Shown one piece after another: positions 13,485-19,588 of a DNA stretch of 19,588 nucleotides. Under the pieces are notes generated by a model. The model did not search any database. It was given only the letters and a program-made list of their open reading frames with translations, and was not told the origin of the DNA. Origin of the DNA: an uncultured Oscillospiraceae bacterium (GTDB lineage: Bacteria > Bacillota > Clostridia > Oscillospirales > Oscillospiraceae); assembly GCA_934675115.1 (NCBI GenBank), contig CAKUPH010000038.1, positions 1 to 19,588 on the forward strand, in the 5' to 3' direction. The position numbers were made by a program, and so were the translations under genes. Each line of letters starts with the position of its first letter. The first letter of the stretch is position 1.

Positions 13485-13525
13485 GGAAAACGGGGGTGTA
13501 CTTATTGGGAAATGAGGCGTATGGC

Positions 13526-14095
13526 ATGAAACTGCTGGAGGACCGCATCCGGAAGGACGGCGTCGTGAAGGACGGCGACGTGCTGAAGGTGGACAGCTTT
13601 CTGAACCATCAGATGGACGTGGAGCTCTTTGCCGAGATGGGCAAGGAGTGGGCGCGCCTGTTCGCGGGGGAAAATATCACCAAGATCCTGACCATCGAGG
13701 CCTCTGGTATCGGCATCGCCTGCGTGGCGGCGGAGCAGTTCCATGTCCCCGTGGTGTTTGCCAAGAAGAATCAGACCAAAAATATCGCCGGCGACGTGTA
13801 CACTGCCAAGGTGGAATCCTTCACCCATGGCCGCGTGTACGATATTATCGTGGCCAGGCAGTTTCTGAACCCGGGCGACCGGGTTTTGTTGATTGACGAC
13901 TTCCTTGCCAACGGCGCGGCCCTTCAGGGGCTGATCAAGGTGGTGCGGGACGCCGGGGCCACCGTGGTGGGCGCGGGCATCGCCGTGGAGAAGGCGTTCC
14001 AGCCCGGCGGCGACCTCATCCGCGGCATGGGTGTCCGGGTGGAGTCCCTCGCCCGCATCAAGAGCATGGAGAACGGCCATCTGGAGTTCTGCTGA
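13526..14095 (+). CDS. xpt: xanthine phosphoribosyltransferase
   Basis: Converts xanthine and PRPP to XMP in purine salvage. The length of 189 residues is close to Bacillus Xpt. The N-terminal [11 protein letters not shown] (19-29) and the PRPP-binding [10 protein letters not shown] (121-130) are clear family marks. [13 protein letters not shown] (51-63) and the C-terminal [10 protein letters not shown] (169-178) also fit. The start at 13526 is chosen by homology and by GAGG 8 bp upstream; an open frame runs back to 13400 but shows no homology. An ATG at 13521 opens a two-codon frame ending ATGGCATGA that overlaps the true start. The downstream importer genes suggest a purine-salvage unit. 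Confidence 0.95.
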   Translation: MKLLEDRIRKDGVVKDGDVLKVDSFLNHQMDVELFAEMGKEWARLFAGENITKILTIEASGIGIACVAAEQFHVPVVFAKKNQTKNIAGDVYTAKVESFTHGRVYDIIVARQFLNPGDRVLLIDDFLANGAALQGLIKVVRDAGATVVGAGIAVEKAFQPGGDLIRGMGVRVESLARIKSMENGHLEFC

Positions 14096-14187
14096 GAAGG
14101 CTCTTAAAGTTGTAGTATTTGCACCGGTTTACCGGTTGTAAATAGAGGATAAAAGGATATTTGTAAATTTTAAGGAGGAACACAAAC

Positions 14188-15459
14188 ATGAAGAAGCGTA
14201 TCCTTGCGCTCCTGCTGGCCGGCGCTATGGTCTTCGGCCTGTCCGCCTGCGGCAGCAGCGGCGACAAGAACAGCGACCAGCCCAGCGACGCTCCCAGCGA
14301 GAGCCAGCCCGCTGAAAACAACGGCGACAACGGCAATACCGCCGACTTCAAGGTGGGCGCCATTTACATCAACAGCCAGAACGACACCTCCGGCTACACC
14401 TACCAGCACCACAACGGCATCACCACCGCCATGAAGGCTCTGGGCCTCGACCCCGAGACTCAGCTCCTCATTCAGGACAACGTGGCTGAGGACGACACCG
14501 CCGTGAGCAACGCCATCGACGTGCTGGCCGGTCAGGGCTGCAGCATCATCTTCGGTATCTCCTTCGGCTACATCAACGCCATGGCCGCCAAGGCTGAGGA
14601 GTACCCCGAGGTGATCTTCTCCCACGCCACCGGCTACATGTCCAACGACACCAACTTCAACAACTACTTCGGCCGCATCTATCAGGCCCGTTACCTCACC
14701 GGCGTGGCCGCCGGCCTGAAGAGCCTTGAGCTGGGCAACAACGCCATCGGCTACGTGGCCGCGTGGAACACCGAGTACGCCGAGACCTGCTCCGGCATCA
14801 ACGCCTTCACCCTCGGCGTCCAGTCCGTCAACCCCGACGCCACCGTGTACGTCAACCAGATCTCCACCTGGGGCGATGAGGCCAAGGAGAAGGCCGCCGC
14901 TCAGGCCCTCATCGACACCTATAACGTTTGCGTCATTGCCCAGCACTGCGACTCCGCTCAGCCCCAGCTGTGCGCTCAGGACAACGGCATCTTCGGCTGC
15001 GGCTACAACTCCGACATGACCGAGCAGGCCCCCAACTCCCACATCACCGCCGCCATCTGGCACTGGAACGTCTACTACCAGACCGCCATTGAGACCGCCA
15101 TGACCTGCGGCGATCCCGCCAACTTCGTCACCGCCATGGGCGGCGCCGCCTACTACGCCGGTCTGGCCGAGAACTTTGTGGATACCTCCGCCCTGAACGA
15201 GGCCACCGCCGCCCCCAACACCGCCGCCGTCATGGACGCTGTCCGCGCCCTCATCGTCTCCGGCGAGTGGGACGTGTTCTCCGGCGTGAAGCTGTCCTAT
15301 GACATCGCCGAGGACGGCACCGTTACCGTCAACAAGACCGACGCCCCCCTGATGACCAACGACGGCACCGAGATCGTGGCCGCCGGCGGCCCCTCCGTGG
15401 ACGACGGCGTCATTACTGGCAGCATGAACTACAACGTGGAGGGCGTCGTGGTGAGCTAA
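14188..15459 (+). CDS. BMP-family lipoprotein, ABC importer substrate-binding protein
   Basis: Extracytoplasmic binding lipoprotein of the BMP (basic membrane protein, PnrA-like) family, whose studied members bind purine nucleosides or related compounds. The signal peptide (1-20) ends in the lipobox LSAC with C21 as the lipidated residue, and a Ser/Asp/Gln-rich linker (22-50) tethers the domain. The binding domain begins FKVGAIYINSQ and continues GYTYQHHNGI. The 423-residue length is slightly longer than usual. AAGGAGG lies 9 bp before the ATG. Codon use is strongly biased to C-ending codons, more than in its neighbours, which suggests high expression. A strong hairpin terminator follows, separating it from the ATPase gene. 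Purine uptake is inferred from family and from xpt upstream. Confidence 0.92.
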   Translation: MKKRILALLLAGAMVFGLSACGSSGDKNSDQPSDAPSESQPAENNGDNGNTADFKVGAIYINSQNDTSGYTYQHHNGITTAMKALGLDPETQLLIQDNVAEDDTAVSNAIDVLAGQGCSIIFGISFGYINAMAAKAEEYPEVIFSHATGYMSNDTNFNNYFGRIYQARYLTGVAAGLKSLELGNNAIGYVAAWNTEYAETCSGINAFTLGVQSVNPDATVYVNQISTWGDEAKEKAAAQALIDTYNVCVIAQHCDSAQPQLCAQDNGIFGCGYNSDMTEQAPNSHITAAIWHWNVYYQTAIETAMTCGDPANFVTAMGGAAYYAGLAENFVDTSALNEATAAPNTAAVMDAVRALIVSGEWDVFSGVKLSYDIAEDGTVTVNKTDAPLMTNDGTEIVAAGGPSVDDGVITGSMNYNVEGVVVS

Positions 15460-15491
15460 GGCTCCCGCACCCTTCGGTATTTGACCCGCAC

Positions 15492-15534
15492 ACACCCGGG
15501 CCGGCCAGCGGCCGGTCCGGGTGTATCTGTTTTT
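15492..15534 (+). terminator. strong hairpin with U-tract after the binding-protein gene
   Basis: A 15-bp stem (15492-15506 with 15510-15524, one G-U pair, 3-base loop AGC) starts ACACCCGG and ends CCGGGTGT, followed by ATCTG and TTTTT (15530-15534). It probably gives partial termination or 3' stabilisation, yielding excess binding protein over ATPase and permeases. Confidence 0.8.
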
Positions 15535-15550
15535 CTCCCGCCCCTGTCAA

Positions 15551-15589
15551 CCGGGGGCGAAAGCCGCGAAGCAGAGGAATTTCGCCCGG
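15551..15589 (+). repeat. second hairpin in the leader of the ATPase gene
   Basis: CCGG plus GCGAAA (within 15551-15562) pair with TTTCGC plus CCGG (15580-15589), leaving GG bulged and a 17-base loop. GCCCGG (15584-15589) could instead pair with CCGGGC (15593-15598). It sits between the terminator and the ATPase ribosome site; function unknown. Confidence 0.45.
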
Positions 15590-15647
15590 TGTCCGGGCGG
15601 CGTTCCTGTACTTTGCAGCAAATGTGGATCTGAGAGGAGGCTTTGCC

Positions 15648-17225
15648 ATGGCATCTGAGTACGCCGTGGAAATGAGGGGCGTTACCAAGACCTTCGGCAG
15701 CGTGGTGGCCAACCGCAATGTGGACCTGAACGTCCGCCGGGGCGAGATTCTCGCCCTGCTGGGCGAGAACGGCTCCGGCAAGACCACCCTGATGAACATG
15801 CTCTCCGGCATCTATAAGCCGGACAGCGGCACCATTCTGGTGGACGGGCAGCCGGTGGCCATCAATTCGCCGGAGGACGCCAAGCGGCTGGGCATCGGCA
15901 TGGTGCACCAGCACTTCAAGCTGGTGGACGTGTTCACCGCCGCCGACAACATCTGGCTGGGGGCGGAAAAGGCCGGGTTCCTGCTGAAAAAGGACCGGTA
16001 CGAGAAAATTTCCGAGATCTGCGCCCAGTTCGGCTTTGACATCGACCCCCGCAAGAAGGTTTACAACATGGCGGTGTCGGAAAAGCAGACACTGGAGATC
16101 GTCAAGGTGCTGTACTACGGCGCGAAGGTCATCATTCTGGACGAGCCCACCGCCGTGCTGACGGTGCAGGAGACGGAAAAGCTCTTCGGTGTGCTGCGGA
16201 AGATGAAGGAGGAGGGGCACTCCATCATCATCATCACCCATAAGCTCAACGAGGTGCTGGCCGTCAGCGACCGGGTGGCCATCCTCCGAAAGGGCGAGTA
16301 TATCGGCACCATCGACACCGCGCAGGCGGACGAGCAGTCCCTCACCGAGGCCATGGTGGGCCGGAAGATCGACCTGAACATCGAGCGCCCCGTTGTGGAA
16401 AAGACCCGGCCCCTGCTGGAGATCCGGGACCTGACCATCCGCAGCGACGAGGGCGCCGTGGCCATCGACGGCGTGAGCTTCTACATCCGGGGCGGCGAGA
16501 TCCTCGGCGTGGCGGGCATCGCGGGCTGCGGCCAGAAGGAGCTGTGCGAGGCCATCGCAGGCCTGCGGCCCATCGAGTCCGGCATGATGATCCACAAGGG
16601 CGACAACATCGTGGGCCTGTCCCCCAAGGCCATTCTGGAAAAGGGCATCTCCATGTCCTTCATCCCGGAGGACCGGCTGGGCATGGGCCTTGCGCCCTCC
16701 ATGTCCATCGCGGCCAACATGCTGCTGAAGAATTACAGCGACAAGCCCGGCCCCTTCGTGGACCGGAAGCGGGGCAGGGAAGAGGCTGAGCACGTCATTG
16801 AGGAGCTGGGCGTAGTCACGCCGTCCATCGACACGCCGGTGCGCCGCCTGTCCGGCGGCAACGTCCAGAAGGTGCTGCTGGGCCGGGAGATCAAGTCCGG
16901 CCCCAACGTGGTGGTAACGGCCTATCCCGTCCGGGGCCTTGACATCAACTCCTCCTACGCCATCTACCACATCCTCAACGAGCAGAAGAAGGCCGGGGTC
17001 GGCATCCTGTTCGTGGGCGAGGATCTGGACGTGATGATGGCCCTGTGCGACAAGATCATGGTCCTCTGCCACGGCAAGGTCATGGGCGTGGTCCACGCCC
17101 ACAAGACCAGCAAGGAGGAGCTTGGCCTGATGATGACCGGTGCGCTGGACCTCACCAACAAATACGAGGACAAACCCGCGGGCATCGCCAAGGACAGCCG
17201 CATCGGGGAGGTGGATGACAAGTGA
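15648..17225 (+). CDS. ABC importer ATPase with two nucleotide-binding domains (BMP/nucleoside type)
   Basis: Energises the importer at the cytoplasmic face. The 525-residue protein carries two fused ABC domains. The first has Walker A GENGSGKTT (39-47), Q-loop HQHF (87-90), a degenerate signature MAVSEKQTLEI (141-151), Walker B VIILDEPT (161-168) and H198. The second (from about 256) has a degenerate Walker A GIAGCGQKEL (290-299), signature LSGGNVQKV (401-409) and PVRGLD (427-432) with no catalytic Glu, as is normal for this sugar/nucleoside class. The ATG at 15648 is chosen because GAGGAGG lies 7 bp upstream. The next gene starts inside the stop codon (GTGA). Confidence 0.94.
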   Translation: MASEYAVEMRGVTKTFGSVVANRNVDLNVRRGEILALLGENGSGKTTLMNMLSGIYKPDSGTILVDGQPVAINSPEDAKRLGIGMVHQHFKLVDVFTAADNIWLGAEKAGFLLKKDRYEKISEICAQFGFDIDPRKKVYNMAVSEKQTLEIVKVLYYGAKVIILDEPTAVLTVQETEKLFGVLRKMKEEGHSIIIITHKLNEVLAVSDRVAILRKGEYIGTIDTAQADEQSLTEAMVGRKIDLNIERPVVEKTRPLLEIRDLTIRSDEGAVAIDGVSFYIRGGEILGVAGIAGCGQKELCEAIAGLRPIESGMMIHKGDNIVGLSPKAILEKGISMSFIPEDRLGMGLAPSMSIAANMLLKNYSDKPGPFVDRKRGREEAEHVIEELGVVTPSIDTPVRRLSGGNVQKVLLGREIKSGPNVVVTAYPVRGLDINSSYAIYHILNEQKKAGVGILFVGEDLDVMMALCDKIMVLCHGKVMGVVHAHKTSKEELGLMMTGALDLTNKYEDKPAGIAKDSRIGEVDDK

Positions 17226-18346
17226 AAGGAAGAGAACCTCTGTTCCGGGTGGTGAAGAAGGAGTCGGTGAACCGCTGGAAGGTGGCGCTGGCCTACCTCA
17301 TTGCCATCGCCGCCGCGCTGCTCATCGGTGCGCTGCTGCTGTCCATCATGAAGGTGGACGCCCTCGACTTCTACAAGAAAATGATCACCCTCGGCATCCC
17401 GGGAAATAAATACCCCTTCCGCAGCGTGCAGGGCTTCATCAGCCTGTTCGTGCCGCTGCTCATCGTGTCCATGGCGCTGGCGCTGGCCTTCCGGATGCGG
17501 TTCTGGAACGTGGGCGGCGAGGGACAGTTCATCATCGGCGCCATCTGCGCCGGTACCGCCGCCTTCGTGGGCGGGAACGCCCTGCCCGGCCCGGTGATGA
17601 TCCTCGTCATGGCGGTGTGCGGCGCGCTGGGCGGCGGCCTGTATGGCTCCATCGCCTCGGTGCTCAAGGTGCGCTACGGCACCAGCGAGACCCTCATGAC
17701 CCTAATGCTCAACTATATTGCCCTCTACCTCCTGCGCTTCTTCGGCGAAACTCAGGGCGAGTGGAACATCTTTCTGTCCGCCGACTCCGTCCGGCCCCGG
17801 TTCGACACCTTCCCGGATTCGGCCCAGATGCCCACCATCGCCATCGGAAAATTCTCGCTGAATATCACCCTCATCATCGCCCTCATCCTGTGCGTGCTCA
17901 TTTTCGTGTACCTGAAGTACACCAAGCACGGCTATGAGATCGCCGTGGTGGGCGACAGCCCCAACACCGCCCGCTACGCCGGCATGAAGGTGAGCTGGGT
18001 GGTCATCCGCACCGTGTTCCTGTCCGCCGCGCTGGTGGGTCTGGCGGGGGCGTTCTACGTGTCCTCCTCCGGCGCCCTGTCCACCTCCGTCACCAACGAC
18101 GTGGGCTGGACCGGTGTCATCGTGGCGTGGCTGGCCAAGCTGTCCACCGTGGGCATTCTGGTGACGTCGGTGCTCATCACCGTCCTCCAGTTCGGCTGTC
18201 AGGTGGCCAGCACCGGCTATTCCAATATCGACTCCAACTTCGCCAACCTGCTTCAGGGCATCATCCTCTTTGCGGTGCTCATGGCGGACTTCACGTCCAA
18301 CTACAAGCTGGTCTGGCGCAGCCGCAGCAAGGAGGTGTCCAAATGA
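17222..18346 (+). CDS. ABC importer permease 1 (BPD_transp_2 type)
   Basis: One of two membrane subunits of the BMP-type importer. The 374-residue protein has a hydrophobic first helix (about 20-40) and several more. The conserved motif FWNVGGEGQFIIG follows the second helix and is the hallmark of the large nucleoside/sugar permease subunit. Later segments include TLMLNYIALYLL, LIIALILCVLIFVYL and GYEIAVVGDSPNTARYAGM, the cytoplasmic coupling region. It starts with GTG at 17222, overlapping the ATPase stop by 4 bp, with GGAGG 10 bp upstream. Its stop overlaps the ATG of permease 2 (ATGA), so the three genes are translationally coupled. Confidence 0.94.
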   Translation: MKGREPLFRVVKKESVNRWKVALAYLIAIAAALLIGALLLSIMKVDALDFYKKMITLGIPGNKYPFRSVQGFISLFVPLLIVSMALALAFRMRFWNVGGEGQFIIGAICAGTAAFVGGNALPGPVMILVMAVCGALGGGLYGSIASVLKVRYGTSETLMTLMLNYIALYLLRFFGETQGEWNIFLSADSVRPRFDTFPDSAQMPTIAIGKFSLNITLIIALILCVLIFVYLKYTKHGYEIAVVGDSPNTARYAGMKVSWVVIRTVFLSAALVGLAGAFYVSSSGALSTSVTNDVGWTGVIVAWLAKLSTVGILVTSVLITVLQFGCQVASTGYSNIDSNFANLLQGIILFAVLMADFTSNYKLVWRSRSKEVSK

Positions 18347-19335
18347 GCGCCGGAACTGTTTTAACGCTGTTTCTGTTCAACATCGTGGTCTATAATATCC
18401 CGCTGCTCTACGGCACCGTGGGTGAAATCGTCACCGAAAAGGCGGGCAGCCTGAACCTCGGCGTGGAGGGCATCATGGCCGTGGGCGCCATCTTCGGCTA
18501 TCTGGCCGGGTGCTATGCCAACAGTATGCTGCTGGGCCTGCTGGTGTCCTTTCTGGCGGCGGGGCTGTGCGGCCTGCTGTTCGCCTTCCTCACCGTGTCC
18601 CTTCAGGCCAACCAGAACGTCACCGGCCTGACCATCACCACCTTCGGCACCGGCCTTTACTTCTTTGTGGGCAAGGGCCTCGGCTCCAGCTGGCCCGCCA
18701 TGCAGGGCAGCGATTCCCTCGTCCGGGGCTTTACCGCCATCGAGATCCCTCTGCTGTCCAAGATCCCGGTGCTGGGCAAGGTGTTTTTCTCCCACAGCAT
18801 TCTGGTCTATCTGGGTGTTATCATCGCCGTAGCGGTCTGGTTTTACCTGAGCCGTACCCGGCTGGGCCTGCGCGTCCGCGCCGTGGGCGAAAATCCCGCC
18901 GCCGCCGACTCCGTGGGCGTGAACATCCTGCTGTATAAGTACGTCCACCTGATCCTCGGCGCGGGCATCATGGGCCTTGGCGGCTTCTATATGGCGCTGA
19001 ATATGGGCGGCTCCTTCGAGGGCTCCAACTGCTGGATCAACGGCTACGGCTGGATTGCCATCGCGCTGGTCATCTTCGCCAACTGGAACCCGCTGTCCGC
19101 CATTCTGGGCACACTGGTGTTCGGCTTCTTCAACACCCTCCAGATCTACAGCGGCTCGCTGGCCAACGCCTTCCCCGGCCCGCTGGGCTGGCTGGCCGCC
19201 GTGCCCAGTCAGTTGTATCAGGCGCTGCCCTTTATTATCACCGCCATTGTGCTGGTGGTGTCCTCCATCCGCAAGAAGGAGGGCAGCGGGCAGCCCGCAG
19301 CTCTCGGGACCAACTACTTCCGGGAGGAAAGATAA
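18343..19335 (+). CDS. ABC importer permease 2 (BPD_transp_2 type)
   Basis: Second membrane subunit of the importer, 330 residues, shorter than permease 1 as usual for the pair. The N-terminal motif AGSLNLGVEGIMAVGA is the small-subunit hallmark. About eight hydrophobic helices follow. The coupling region reads GLRVRAVGENPAAADSVGVN, and ILGAGIMGLGGFYMAL and NGYGWIAIALVIFANWNP lie near the C-terminal half. The ATG at 18343 is fixed by a perfect AAGGAGGTG 7 bp upstream and by the ATGA overlap with permease 1. It is the last gene of the operon and is followed at once by a strong terminator. Confidence 0.95.
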   Translation: MSAGTVLTLFLFNIVVYNIPLLYGTVGEIVTEKAGSLNLGVEGIMAVGAIFGYLAGCYANSMLLGLLVSFLAAGLCGLLFAFLTVSLQANQNVTGLTITTFGTGLYFFVGKGLGSSWPAMQGSDSLVRGFTAIEIPLLSKIPVLGKVFFSHSILVYLGVIIAVAVWFYLSRTRLGLRVRAVGENPAAADSVGVNILLYKYVHLILGAGIMGLGGFYMALNMGGSFEGSNCWINGYGWIAIALVIFANWNPLSAILGTLVFGFFNTLQIYSGSLANAFPGPLGWLAAVPSQLYQALPFIITAIVLVVSSIRKKEGSGQPAALGTNYFREER

Positions 19336-19342
19336 AGAAAAA

Positions 19343-19376
19343 CCTCAGCCCGCCGGGAGGCGGGCTGAGGTTTTTT
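19343..19376 (+). terminator. intrinsic terminator of the importer operon
   Basis: A perfect 12-bp stem, CCTCAGCCCGCC (19343-19354) with GGCGGGCTGAGG (19359-19370), loop GGGA, is followed by six T. The AA before and TT after could extend it, and a run of A upstream gives weak reverse activity. Confidence 0.95.
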
Positions 19377-19588
19377 CAAAGGGCGAAACCCTTTGAAATC
19401 CGCAGGAGCGAAAGCTCCTGCAACTTTTTTCTTTCACGAAAGAAGCAAAGCAGTCAGGTTTCGCCTGCGGGCGAGTTACTTTTTGCTCCTGCAAAAAGTA
19501 ACCAAAAACAGGTTCAGGGGCGAAAATACGGATTCGACATCGGGCGCTAAAGTTCGCGCCCTCGCTCATAGTATTTTCCCCCTGAAAA
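19377..19588. repeat. cluster of hairpin repeats after the importer operon
   Basis: No gene is seen. In order there are CAAAGGG/CCCTTTG (19377-19395); GCAGGAGC/GCTCCTGC with GAAA loop followed by TTTTTT (19402-19430), which looks like a second terminator; CAGGTTTCGCCTG (19455-19467), identical to 2817-2829; and GTTACTTTTTG/CAAAAAGTAAC (19475-19485, 19492-19502). Last is a long stem TTCAGGGG + GAAAATAC pairing GTATTTTC + CCCCTGAA (19513-19529, 19571-19586, one bulged C) that encloses GGGCGC/GCGCCC (19542-19547, 19556-19561). The run reaches the window end, so its limit is unknown. Confidence 0.65.

Noticed and set aside
13386..13525. Classical purine riboswitch before xpt
   Set aside because: The conserved TTTCTACC and CCGTAAA segments are not present on the + strand leader.
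14170..17102. - strand open frames opposite the binding-protein and ATPase genes
   Set aside because: They are shadows of C-rich coding sequence; their Gly/Val/His-rich translations have no homology that I can recognise.
1..19588. Origin of replication (DnaA-box cluster) near the par locus
   Set aside because: Reading both strands I saw no cluster of TTATCCACA-like boxes; the origin is probably outside the window.
1..19588. tRNA, rRNA, CRISPR array or transposase
   Set aside because: None is visible; the repeats present are short inverted repeats without regular spacing or an associated transposase.

Overview
The window is a GC-rich, gene-dense bacterial chromosome segment, most consistent with a Clostridia/Oscillospiraceae-type Firmicute (Flavonifractor/Intestinimonas-like). 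This is inferred from a T-box leader, strong AGGAGG ribosome sites, a Noc plus ParA/ParB partition locus with Firmicute-type parS sites, YitT and Xpt families, and sigma-A-like promoters in short AT-rich gaps. No species can be named from sequence reading alone.

Layout. (1) Positions 1-874: a folded, non-coding inverted-repeat block followed by pcp on the + strand, closed by a bidirectional terminator. (2) Positions 969-13226: every gene is on the - strand. In transcription order these are yitT; noc; parA-parB-(ParB-coupled membrane protein); serS-mscL-(small membrane protein)-rsmG; minD-mgsA; and a T-box-controlled hisS-aspS operon. (3) Positions 13526-19335: + strand, xpt followed by a complete BMP-type ABC importer (lipoprotein, double-domain ATPase, two permeases). 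The end is a strong terminator and a cluster of hairpin repeats.

How it works together. ParA, ParB and four parS sites form the chromosome-partition system. Noc is the ParB paralogue that in Bacillus couples nucleoid position to division. MinD belongs to the other division-placement system. SerRS, HisRS, AspRS and RsmG serve translation. The T-box upstream of hisS reads an aspartate codon (GAC), and its discriminator-pairing base also fits tRNA-Asp, so charged tRNA-Asp apparently governs both hisS and aspS. Xpt and the BMP importer look like a purine salvage unit.

Most notable points: a perfect parS palindrome nested inside the intrinsic terminator of noc; a membrane coiled-coil/CxxC protein translationally coupled to parB; a methylglyoxal-synthase homologue lacking the catalytic Asp; an orphan MinD without the usual membrane-targeting tail; an archaeal-looking SerRS; and an unidentified folded leader in front of xpt.
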